Source of the DNA: Mesostigma viride
Lineage: Eukaryota; Streptophyta; Mesostigmatophyceae; Mesostigmatales; Mesostigmataceae
Direction of reading: 5' to 3'
Assembly: GCA_009746045.1 (NCBI GenBank)
Contig: RPFO01001309.1
Span: 80,001 to 144,000, forward strand
DNA length: 64,000 nucleotides
Translations under genes and position numbers: made by a program
Notes under the pieces: model-generated
Told to the model about the DNA's origin: nothing
The model's input: the letters and a program-made list of their open reading frames with translations, nothing else
Databases searched by the model: none
Part shown: one piece after another, positions 11,501 through 23,100 of the stretch
Layout: each line of letters starts with the position of its first letter
Numbering within the stretch: position 1 is the stretch's first letter

Positions 11501-12294
11501 CTTGGTCTATACAGGCTAAGAAAATGATGTGGCAGGAACAAGTGACGTCAGAGAGCCCGCAGAGGAAGAACTCCTCAAATCACTTAGAATGCTAACTGCC
11601 GAGTTCCACAGTATGTTGAAATTGAAACTGTCTTACCGAAGAAATTTTTTGAAGTATGCTGTCGTAACTGGTGGGTTTGTTCAAGGCGTCCCCGGATACA
11701 GGGTAACAAGTGGTACACTTACAGCTAGTCTCCACAGGTCGTACTGGTAATCACCAACGACGGCTTCATCGAAATCGTTCGGTGCATACACAAGCCCCCC
11801 CGTGGCAGCGTCTTCGAGAACGCCAAAGTTATACGCGTGCATATCTCCGATGAGCCACGCACGGCAGGCCTTGGTACCTCCATAGCGACCCAGGCGCCAG
11901 TCACCACTGCGGCATTTTGCAAAGATTCAGATACAGTTGGTTATAGAATATTAACATCAAAAAATCTCAGCATTTTTTGTTATATACATATGAATCACTA
12001 GAGAAATGCAAGGGACCAATTACACAACTGAAAGACTACTATCAAGTATCAACCCTGCTCGCGAGGACCGACCAGTGCCACCGTAATCACGAGTTACCTG
12101 ACATCAGTCCAATAGATGTGGTTGGCTCCTCTGAGCAAGCCGTACGGGTCAGCGCACATTTGCTCATATTTATCTTTTTTGCTTGCATCGTCGATTGATT
12201 TATTCCATTCTGCCAGCGCCCTTGTTATGGACTCAGATCTGTAGCTAGAGCTAGATTTCAGAATATGATGGGCAGAGTCAGGCCTGGTACCCAT
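5591..12294 (-). CDS. DUF2252-family protein, seven exons
   Basis: Exons with matching phases (minus): 12,294-12,098; 11,906-11,723; 10,619-10,509; 10,057-9,920; 8,876-8,655; 7,280-6,892; 5,840-5,591. All junctions are GT-AG, giving 496 residues, close to the family's usual 400-470. Family motifs appear in order: an ADPYGLLRGA block (48-57), GDMHAYNFG (86-94), NDFDEA (109-114), YDLWRLA (121-127), GCGSLGLPRY (295-304) and LGSAHAHS (426-433), with an acidic/aromatic C-terminal helix before the stop. The GD-x-H-x-x-NFG plus NDFDE pair resembles the catalytic loop of aminoglycoside-phosphotransferase-like kinases, so a phosphotransfer role is inferred; the substrate is unknown. The start is uncertain: upstream of Met1 the frame stays open through a hydrophobic segment (GLVLLVLILLIIY) with no ATG, so an upstream exon could add a membrane anchor. 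DUF2252 is mainly bacterial; the introns argue that this copy is fully nuclear. Confidence 0.85.
6065..6910. repeat. 47-bp minisatellite derived from an exon/splice-donor junction
   Basis: About 18 near-identical 47-bp units, with a shortened unit near 6,685. The sense (minus) strand of each unit carries GTGCTGTCCAAGG and then CAAGGTGGGTGAG. The last unit overlaps the true 3' end of exon six of the DUF2252 gene, where the exon ends GTGCTGTCCAAGGAGAG and the intron begins GTGAGTGG. The array fills most of the following intron, so it seems to have grown by amplifying the junction. All long ORFs here are periodic artefacts. Confidence 0.9.
7345..8315. repeat. 32-bp minisatellite in DUF2252 intron
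   Basis: About 30 units containing GTGAGAGGAGGATGGGGCGG followed by GGGACAACG(C/T)GG, with single-base variants and a few one-base length changes. The array lies between exons five and six of the minus-strand gene. The sense strand is strongly pyrimidine-rich. The proline/serine ORFs that cover it in several frames reflect composition only. Confidence 0.92.
10621..11034. repeat. (TGG)n microsatellite, about 138 copies
   Basis: An uninterrupted trinucleotide run of about 414 bp, continuing into (TGGG)n and a G-run up to about 11,077. On the sense (minus) strand of the DUF2252 gene it is (CCA)n and ends directly in the acceptor CCAG before ATCAGCGTGG of exon three. It therefore occupies the position of the polypyrimidine tract. 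The poly-His, poly-Val and poly-Trp ORFs are not supported as protein. Confidence 0.97.
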
Positions 12295-14178
12295 TATGTT
12301 AATTTGCTGATAAATGATTAGCAGGATGAGCACAAGTAAAACAAGCCCGGCATAGGAGGAGACTGCTCTCCATGCAACATTCTCAAGTGCTCGATCTTAA
12401 GTATGCACGCAAGGGTGCAAGGGTTTTCATATCAGGCAAATCCTTGAAGCGTCATTATAAATTGAAGGGGCGCTCGCGCGCGTTGACAAAATGACAACGA
12501 TGCAGGCCTGCATCTTGCGAGCATGCAATTCAGGATGTACATGTACATGTAGTGCACAGTAATTTAAGACTACTAACGTTAATTAGGCCGTGTAAGTACC
12601 CTTACAGTATCAGTTATCGACGCTGCCATTTGGATACACTATAAGGTACACTAACCCCTAATAAACAGTTCTTCGGCCGTCAGCCGGTGAACGCCGGACA
12701 CTGGCCGGCGGCGCAGAGGCCGTATTCTTCAACAGTATGGCAGCATTATGCGCACGTGAAGGCCTGCACATCTTGGGCTTGGCAGCTGTTGGCAGTTGGC
12801 CCAAGGGTTGGCACGTCTTGGCAACTCAATGCGCGGGCGCAGTGAAGGACACGTGGCGTTGCCAGCCTTCTTCTCCCTGAGAGAACCAAATTTGGTGGAA
12901 AAATTCTTCGTCTTCACGCAGCTTTACAATTACGGTAACCCTTTCCCACTTTTTATTGTGGAAGGTACGCAACGGCCAGCAGCAGAGGTACGAAATTGAG
13001 CCATGCATATCAAATGAGGCCGCTGGTTGCGTTGGTAGGGTGTCCCCGGAGGCCCTTCGCCTTTGCTGGTGCACCTACCTGACATCGCGGATTCACGAGT
13101 CGCATGGAACAAGGGTGATAAATTCATAATCGCACACCAACGGTGTGGGCACGACAAGGTGGGGGTGCCTGCCTGCATGAGCATTCTGCCTTGATACTAT
13201 GGATCATGATTGCTAGCAAAGCTTCGTCCCACGCTTTGTTACTCAGAAGAGAGTCACCTTGATTCATGAGACTTTTAGTAGCACAGAGTTCGTTACAAAC
13301 GAATGGATCGCGTCCAGACACGCCAAGCCCAGAAGATTCAAGGGGAAGCAGCGCGTACTGCCCCGCCATCCGTCTAGCATCGTGCTGGAGACTGTAACTC
13401 ATGCAGGGTTTTCTGAGGCTCTTGGCGTTAGGCCACCTTTTGGCATGCGTGGCCTCAATTAGCTTTGGAGGAGATGCTGAGGAAATCCCAGTCGCACCTG
13501 CGCCATCCAAGTTGCGGACGCAAATGAAATTGGTCAGTTTTTCCCCATAGCGGCTGTATCAGCCTGCAATTGGTTTTACAAGCCAATATGCCTGGTCTGC
13601 TGACCTCACCCGCCAGTCAATCAATGCGGTGGGACCATCTGCTTCGGCCTTGTGGAGGGCTTGTGAAACCACAGCCGTGGAATGCGTGGAGGCCTGTGGC
13701 GCGTCTTAATCAGTTCGTGCCAGGTCGCGCAGGTGTTCCCATGGGTGTGCGGGTTCTCAGGTTGTCGAGGGGTCCCACGTCCTCTGTTGCCCTTAGCGTC
13801 TCCCTTGTACATGACGGTACGTCATTTAGGGGCAATGCATCGCACCCGATGTCGTCCCTGCTGCTTTGCCGTTCACTACACCCAACCCTACGCCACCCAG
13901 GTGCGCAGCAGCACCTGGTGGCCTCGGCCTGCACCTGAACCGGATGATTTTAACCTTACCAAGGAGCGGGCAACTTATCCCCGCTAGCATCCATGAGGAA
14001 GCGGCCCCGGGCAACTGCTCGCTGCCCCTGCCTCGGGTTCCCTGCATGCCCGTAATGGGTTGCTTTTCGCACCTGGCGATTACCCTAAACCCATCACCCC
14101 CGCGTATTTTCTGCCCACCATGCGCTGCCCGCCGTTGCTGTTCCCCTCCGTTGGTTCCCGCCGCATGTTTCCCCATCG
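12295..14178. promoter_or_regulatory. Divergent intergenic region
   Basis: About 1.9 kb separates the DUF2252 gene (minus) from the sulfotransferase-like gene (plus), so both promoters probably lie here. I see no consensus element I can defend. Some of it may be upstream exons of either gene: the DUF2252 frame remains open 5' of its first ATG to a stop near 12,400. Confidence 0.4.
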
Positions 14179-17100
14179 ATGGCCACACGCGTGCGGCGCC
14201 TCGCGCAGGTGTGCGAGGGCGGCGCGTGCCAGTGGGAGGCGAGCGAGGAGCCTGCCCTCGTGGCGAAGTTCCTGTTCCTGTCGAATGGGGTGGCGGATGG
14301 CAGCGGGTGGGCGGTGGAGGTGAGTGCCTTCCCTGCGTCACGGCATCATCATGCGGTTGCCGTGCAAGGCTGTGGCGGTGCATCACGCACCATCTCTGTA
14401 CATCACTGTGCATTATCGGTCATGCTCACCCCACCCATCCCACGCGCATGAGCCACCGTAACCCCCACCAACCCCACCCAAATCACCAACCCCACCAACC
14501 CCACCAACCCCACCAACCCCACCAACCCCACCAACCCCACCAACCCCACCAACCCCACCAACCCCACCAACCCCACCAACCCTACCAACCCCACCAACCC
14601 CACCAACGCCACCAACCCCACCAACCCTACCAACCCCACCAACCCCACCAACCCTACCAACCCCGCCAACCCCACCGACCCAACCAACCCCCGCAAACCC
14701 CGCAAACCCCACCAACCCCACCAACCCCACCAACTCCACCAACCCCGCCAGCCCCGCCGACCCGCCAACCCGCAAACCCCGCCAACCCCGCCAACCCCGC
14801 CAACCCCGCCAACCCCGCCAACCCCGCCAACCCGGCCAACCCCTGCCAACCCCGCCAACCCCTGCCAACCCCACCAACCCCACCAACCCGACAACCCAAC
14901 CCACCCCCCACCAACCCTGCCAACCCTGCCTATCGCTGCAGTCCCTGCCAACCCTGCCTATCGCTACAGTCATAAAGTAGCCTGGGCTCACCCCGCTGGA
15001 GCATGTGGCCCACGGGGTTGCTCTATCGACCCTGTGCTGTGCGTGATTATGTCTTGACTAAACCTCTCGCCACGGTGCATGGCGCATGATTGCATGCTAT
15101 CCTGCGGCCCTCCCCCCCCAAAAAAATGACCCCCGGCCCCCACAAACACTATGTGCCAGGTGCTGAACCAGCAACCGGTCATCCGCGTGGCGACCGTGGC
15201 CAAGGAGTCGCTGTCGGCCAATGACACGCGGCCGACCTTCCCCTACCTCGACGCGGCGTTGCAGCCGCCACGAGGGGGGAGTGGAAGGGGGGGAGCGCCG
15301 CATGTGCGCCTGATGGGGGCAAAGGTGTAGTACTGTTTTATGACACGTGAAAACTTAAGTGTGCTGGCCAAGGTATGAGCGTCAGCAGCCACCCGTTAGC
15401 CCGTGGGTGCCCCACGTCCTGTTCGGTGGTAGCACGCGGGCAAGCGCATGACCTGTGCGGGCAGGCGTACGACCTGTGCGGGCAAGCACATGACCTGTGG
15501 GCGTGCCGATGACTTGCTGGCATGCGGGGTAGTGGTGATGGCGCGGCATGCGGGGTAGTGGTGATGACGCGGCATGCGGGGTAGTGGTGATGACGCGGCA
15601 TGCGGGGTAGTGGTGATGACGCGGCATGCGGGGTAGTGGTGATGACGCGGCATGCGGGGTAGTGGTGATGGCGCGGCATGCGGGGTAGTGGTAATGACGC
15701 GGCATGCGGGGTAGTGGTGATGGCGCGGCATGCGGGGTAGTGGTGATGGCGCGGGGTAGTGGTGATGGCGCGGCATGCGGGGTAGTGGTGATGACGCGGC
15801 ATGCGGGGTAGTGGTGATGGCGCGGCATGCGGGGTAGTGGTGATGGCGCGGCATGCGGGGTAGTGGTGATGACGCGGCATGCGGGGTAGTGGTAATGGCG
15901 CGGCATGCGGGGTAGTGGTGATGACGCGGCATGCGGGGTAGTGGTGATGGCGCGGCATGCGGGGTAGTGGTGATGGCGCGGCATGCGGGGTAGTGGTGAT
16001 GACGCGGCATGCGGGGTAGTGGTGATGGCGCGGCATGCGGGGTAGTGGTAATGGCGCGGCATGCGGGGTAGTGGTGATGGCGCGGCATGCGGGGTAGTGG
16101 TGATGGCGCGGCATGCGGGGTAGTGGTGATGACGCGGCATGCGGGGTAGTGGTGATGGCGCAGCATGCGGGGTAGTGGTGATGACGCGGCATGCGGGGTA
16201 GTGGTGATGACGCGGCATGCGGGGTAGTGGTGATGACGCGGCATGCGGGGTAGTGGTGATGACGCGGCATGCGGGGTAGTGGTGATGACGCGGCATGCGG
16301 GGTAGTGGTGATGGCGCGGGGTAGTGGTGATGGCGCGGCATGCGGGGTAGTGGTGATGACGCGGCATGCGGGGTAGTGGTAATGGCGCGGCATGCGGGGT
16401 AGTGGTGATGACGCGGCATGCGGGGTAGTGGTGATGACGCGGCATGCGGGGTAGTGGTGATGACGCGGCATGCGGGGTAGTGGTAATGGCGCGGCATGCG
16501 GGGTAGTGGTGATGGCGCGGCATGCGGGGTAGTGGTGATGGCGCGGCATGCGGGGTAGTGGTGATGACGCGGCATGCGGGGTAGTGGTGATGACGCGGCA
16601 TGCGGGGTAGTGGTGATGGCGCGGCATGCGGGGTAGTGGTGATGACGCGGCATGCGGGGTAGTGGTGATGGCGCGGCATGCGGGGTAGTGGTGATGACGC
16701 GGCATGCGGGGTAGTGGTGATGACGCGGCATGCGGGGTAGTGGTGATGGCGCGGCATGCGGGGTAGTGGTGATGGCGCGGCATGCGGGGTAGTGGTGATG
16801 ACGCGGCATGCGGGGTAGTGGTGATGGCGCGGCATGCGGGGTAGTGGTGATGGCGCGGCATGCGGGGTAGTGGTGATGACGCGGCATGCGGGGTAGTGGT
16901 GATGACGCGGCATGCGGGGTAGTGGTGATGACGCGGCATGCGGGGTAGTGGTGATGGCGCGGCATGCGGGGTAGTGGTGATGACGCGGCATGCGGGGTAG
17001 TGGTGATGGCGCGGCATGCGGGGTAGTGGTGATGACGCGGCATGCGGGGTAGCGGTGATGACGCGGCATGCGGGGTAGTGGTGATGACGCGGCATGCAGG

Positions 17101-20100
17101 GTAGTGGTGATGACGCGGCATGCGGGGTAGTGGTGATGACGCGGCATGCGGGGTAGTGGTGATGACGCGGCATGCGGGGTAGTGGTGATGACGCGGCATG
17201 CGGGGTAGTGGTGATGACGCGGCATGCGGGGTAGTGGTGATGACGCGGCATGCGGGGTAGTGGTGATGACGCGGCATGCGGGGTAGTGGTGATGACGCGG
17301 CATGCGGGGTAGTGGTGATGACGCGGCATGCGGGGTAGTGGTGATGACGCGGCATGCGGGGTAGTGGTGATGACGCGGCATGCGGGGTAGTGGTGATGAC
17401 GCGGCATGCGGGGTAGTGGTGATGACGCGGCATGCGGGGTAGTGGTGATGACGCGGCATGCGGGGTAGTGGTGATGGCGCGGCATGCGGGGTAGTGGTGA
17501 TGGCGCGGCATGCGGGGTAGTGGTGATGACGCGGCATGCGGGGTAGTGGTGATGACGCGGCATGCGGGGTAGTGGTGATGACGCGGCATGCGGGGTAGTG
17601 GTGATGACGCGGCATGTGGGGTAGTGGTGATGACGCGGCATGCGGGGTAGTGGTGATGACGCGGCATGCGGGGTAGTGGTGATGGCGCGGCATGCGGGGT
17701 AGTGGTGATGGCGCGGCATGCGGGGTAGTGGTGATGACGCGGCATGCGGGGTAGTGGTGATGACGCGGCATGCGGGGTAGTGGTGATGGCGCGGCATGCG
17801 GGGTAGTGGTGATGGCGCGGCATGCGGGGTAGTGGTGATGACGCGGCATGCGGGGTAGTGGTGATGACGCGGCATGCGGGGTAGTGGTGATGACGCGGCA
17901 TGCGGGGTAGTGGTGATGACGCGGCATGCGGGGTAGTGGTAATGGCGCGGCATGCGGGGTAGTGGTGATGGCGCGGCATGCGGGGTAGTGGTGATGACGC
18001 GGCATGCGGGGTAGTGGTGATGGCGCGGCATGCGGGGTAGTGGTGATGACGCGGCATGCGGGGTAGTGGTGATGGCGCGGCATGCGGGGTAGTGGTGATG
18101 GCGCGGCATGCGGGGTAGTGGTGATGGCGCGGCATGCGGGGTAGTGGTGATGACGCGGCATGCGGGGTAGTGGTAATGACGCGGCATGCGGGGTAGTGGT
18201 GATGACGCGGCATGCGGGGTAGTGGTGATGACGCGGGGTAGTGGTGATGACGCGGCATGCGGGGTAGTGGTGATGGCGCGGCATGCGGGGTAGTGGTGAT
18301 GGCGCGGCATGCGGGGTAGTGGTGATGGCGCGGCATGCGGGGTAGTGGTGATGACGCGGCATGCGGGGTAGTGGTGATGACGCGGCATGCGGGGTAGTGG
18401 TGATGACGCGGCATGCGGGGTAGTGGTGATGACGCGGCATGCGGGGTAGTGGTGATGGCGCGGCATGCGGGGTAGTGGTGATGGCGCGGCATGCGGGGTA
18501 GTGGTGATGACGCGGCATGCGGGGTAGTGGTGATGGCGCGGCATGCGGGGTAGTGGTGATGACGCGGCATGCGGGGTAGTGGTGATGACGCGGCATGCGG
18601 GGTAGTGGTGATGACGCGGCATGCGGGGTAGTGGTGATGGCGCGGCATGCGGGGTAGTGGTGATGACGCGGCATGCGGGGTAGTGGTGATGACGCGGCAT
18701 GCGGGGTAGTGGTATGGCGCGGCATGCGGGGTAGTGGTAATGGCGCGGCATGCGGGGTAGTGGTGATGGCGCGGCATGCGGGGTAGTGGTGATGGCGCGG
18801 CATGCGGGGTAGTGGTGATGGCGCGGCATGCGGGGTAGTGGTGATGGCGCGGCATGCGGGGTAGTGGTGATGACGCGGCATGCGGGGTAGTGGTGATGGC
18901 GCGGCATGCGGGGTAGTGGTGATGACGCGGCATGCGGGGTAGTGGTGATGGCGCGGCATGCGGGGTAGTGGTGATGACGCGGCATGCGGGGTAGTGGTGA
19001 TGACGCGGCATGCGGGGTAGTGGTAATGGCGCGGCATGCGGGGTAGTGGTGATGGCGCGGCATGCGGGGTAGTGGTGATGACGCGGCATGCGGGGTAGTG
19101 GTGATGACGCGGCATGCGGGGTAGTGGTGATGGCGCGGCATGCGGGGTAGTGGTAATGGCGCGGCATGCGGGGTAGTGGTAATGGCGCGGCATGCGGGGT
19201 AGTGGTGATGGCGCGGCATGCGGGGTAGTGGTGATGACGCGGCATGCGGGGTAGTGGTGATGACGCGGCATGCGGGGTAGTGGTAATGGCGCGGCATGCG
19301 GGGTAGTGGTGATGGCGCGGCATGCGGGGTAGTGGTAATGGCGCGGCATGCGGGGTAGTGGTAATGGCGCGGGGTAGTGGTAATGGCGCGGCATGCGGGG
19401 TAGTGGTAATGGCGCGGCATGCGGGGTAGTGGTGATGGCGCGGCATGCGGGGTAGTGGTGATGGCGCGGCATGCGGGGTAGTGGTGATGGCGCGGCATGC
19501 GGGGTAGTGGTGATGACGCGGCATGCGGGGTAGTGGTGATGGCGCGGCATGCGGGGTAGTGGTGATGACGCGGCATGCGGGGTAGTGGTGATGGCGCGGC
19601 ATGCGGGGTAGTGGTGATGGCGCGGCATGCGGGGTAGTGGTGATGACGCGGCATGCGGGGTAGTGGTGATGACGCGGCATGCGGGGTAGTGGTAATGGCG
19701 CGGCATGCGGGGTAGTGGTGATGGCGCGGCATGCGGGGTAGTGGTGATGACGCGCATGCGGGGTAGTGGTGATGACGCGGCATGCGGGGTAGTGGTGATG
19801 GCGCGGCATGCGGGGTAGTGGTAATGGCGCGGCATGCGGGGTAGTGGTAATGGCGCGGCATGCGGGGTAGTGGTGATGGCGCGGCATGCGGGGTAGTGGT
19901 GATGACGCGGCATGCGGGGTAGTGGTAATGGCGCGGCATGCGGGGTAGTGGTAATGGCGCGGCATGCGGGGTAGTGGTGATGGCGCGGCATGCGGGGTAG
20001 TGGTGATGACGCGGCATGCGGGGTAGTGGTGATGACGCGGCATGCGGGGTAGTGGTGATGGCGCGGCATGCGGGGTAGTGGTAATGACGCGGCATGCGGG

Positions 20101-23100
20101 GTAGTGGTGATGGCGCGGCATGCGGGGTAGTGGTGATGGCGCGGGGTAGTGGTGATGACGCGGCATGCGGGGTAGTGGTGATGACGCGGCATGCGGGGTA
20201 GTGGTGATGGCGCGGCATGCGGGGTAGTGGTAATGGCGCGGCATGCGGGGTAGTGGTAATGGCGCGGCATGCGGGGTAGTGGTAATGGCGCGGCATGCGG
20301 GGTAGTGGTAATGGCGCGGCATGCGGGGTAGTGGTAATGGCGCGGCATGCGGGGTAGTGGTAATGGCGCGGCATGCGGGGTAGTGGTAATGGCGCGGCAT
20401 GCGGGGTAGTGGTAATGGCGCGGCATGCGGGGTAGTGGTGATGGCGCGGCATGCGGGGTAGTGGTAATGGCGCGGCATGCGGGGTAGTGGTGATGGCGCG
20501 GCATGCGGGGTAGTGGTGATGACGCGGCATGCGGGGTAGTGGTGATGGCGCGGCATGCGGGGTAGTGGTGATGACGCGGCATGCGGGGTAGTGGTGATGG
20601 CGCGGCATGCGGGGTAGTGGTAATGGCGCGGCATGCGGGGTAGTGGTGATGGCGCGGCATGCGGGGTAGTGGTATGGCGCGGCATGCGGGGTAGTGGTAA
20701 TGGCGCGGCATGCGGGGTAGTGGTAATGGCGCGGCATGCGGGGTAGTGGTAATGGCGCGGCATGCGGGGTAGTGGTAATGGCGCGGCATGCGGGGTAGTG
20801 GTGATGGCGCGGCATGCGGGGTAGTGGTGATGACGCGGCATGCGGGGTAGTGGTGATGACGCGGCATGCGGGGTAGTGGTGATGACGCGGCATGCGGGGT
20901 AGTGGTGATGACGCGGCATGCGGGGTAGTGGTAATGGCGCGGCATGCGGGGTAGTGGTGATGGCGCGGCATGCGGGGTAGTGGTGATGACGCGGCATGCG
21001 GGGTAGTGGTAATGGCGCGGCATGCGGGGTAGTGGTGATGGCGCGGCATGCGGGGTAGTGGTGATGACGCGGCATGCGGGGTAGTGGTGATGACGCGGCA
21101 TGCGGGGTAGTGGTGATGGCGCGGCATGCGGGGTAGTGGTGATGACGCGGCATGCGGGGTAGTGGTGATGACGCGGCATGCGGGGTAGTGGTGATGGCGC
21201 GGCATGCGGGGTAGTGGTAATGGCGCGGCATGCGGGGTAGTGGTGATGGCGCGGCATGCGGGGTAGTGGTGATGGCGCGGCATGCGGGGTAGTGGTGATG
21301 ACGCGGCATGCGGGGTAGTGGTAATGGCGCGGCATGCGGGGTAGTGGTGATGGCGCGGCATGCGGGGTAGTGGTGATGACGCGGCATGCGGGGTAGTGGT
21401 GATGACGCGGCATGCGGGGTAGTGGTGATGACGCGGCATGCGGGGTAGTGGTGATGACGCGGCATGCGGGGTAGTGGTAATGGCGCGGCATGCGGGGTAG
21501 TGGTGATGGCGCGGCATGCGGGGTAGTGGTGATGACGCGGCATGCGGGGTAGTGGTAATGGCGCGGCATGCGGGGTAGTGGTGATGGCGCGGCATGCGGG
21601 GTAGTGGTGATGACGCGGCATGCGGGGTAGTGGTGATGACGCGGCATGCGGGGTAGTGGTGATGACGCGGCATGCGGGGTAGTGGTGATGACGCGGCATG
21701 CGGGGTAGTGGTGATGGCGCGGCATGCGGGGTAGTGGTAATGGCGCGGCATGCGGGGTAGTGGTAATGGCGCGGCATGCGGGGTAGTGGTGATGGCGCGG
21801 CATGCGGGGTAGTGGTAATGGCGCGGCATGCGGGGTAGTGGTAATGGCGCGCATGCGGGGTAGTGGTAATGGCGCGGCATGCGGGGTAGTGGTGATGGCG
21901 CGGCATGCGGGGTAGTGGTGATGGCGCGGCATGCGGGGTAGTGGTGATGGCGCGGCATGCGGGGTAGTGGTAATGGCGCGGCATGCGGGGTAGTGGTATG
22001 GCGCGGCATGCGGGGTAGTGGTAATGGCGCGGCATGCGGGGTAGTGGTAATGGCGCGGCATGCGGGGTAGTGGTGATGACGCGGCATGCGGGGTAGTGGT
22101 GATGACGCGGCATGCGGGGTAGTGGTGATGACGCGGCATGCGGGGTAGTGGTGATGACGCGGCATGCGGGGTAGTGGTGATGACGCGGCATGCGGGGTAG
22201 TGGTGATGACGCGGCATGCGGGGTAGTGGTGATGACGCGGCATGCGGGGTAGTGGTGATGGCGCGGCATGCGGGGTAGTGGTGATGACGCGGCATGCGGG
22301 GTAGTGGTGATGGCGCGGCATGCGGGGTAGTGGTGATGGCGCGGCATGCGGGGTAGTGGTAATGGCGCGGCATGCGGGGTAGTGGTGATGGCGCGGCATG
22401 CGGGGTAGTGGTGATGACGCGGCATGCGGGGTAGTGGTGATGGCGCGGCATGCGGGGTAGTGGTGATGGCGCGGCATGCGGGGTAGTGGTGATGGCGCGG
22501 CATGCGGGGTAGTGGTGATGACGCGGCATGCGGGGTAGTGGTAATGGCGCGGCATGCGGGGTAGTGGTAATGGCGCGGCATGCGGGGTAGTGGTGATGGC
22601 GCGGCATGCGGGGTAGTGGTAATGGCGCGGCATGCGGGGTAGTGGTGATGGCGCGGCATGCGGGGTAGTGGTGATGGCGCGGCATGCGGGGTAGTGGTAA
22701 TGGCGCGGCATGCGGGGTAGTGGTAATGGCGCGGCATGCGGGGTAGTGGTGATGGCGCGGCATGCGGGGTAGTGGTAATGGCGCGGCATGCGGGGTAGTG
22801 GTAATGGCGCGGCATGCGGGGTAGTGGTGATGGCGCGGCATGCGGGGTAGTGGTAATGGCGCGGCATGCGGGGTAGTGGTAATGGCGCGGCATGCGGGGT
22901 AGTGGTAATGGCGCGGGGTAGTGGTAATGGCGCGGCATGCGGGGTAGTGGTAATGGCGCGGCATGCGGGGTAGTGGTAATGGCGCGGCATGCGGGGTAGT
23001 GGTGATGGCGCGGCATGCGGGGTAGTGGTAATGGCGCGGCATGCGGGGTAGTGGTGATGGCGCGGCATGCGGGGTAGTGGTAATGGCGCGGCATGCGGGG

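Noticed and set aside
14403-14991. Glycine/valine-rich minus ORFs as structural proteins
   Set aside because: Created by the 9-bp CAACCCCAC array in intron 1.
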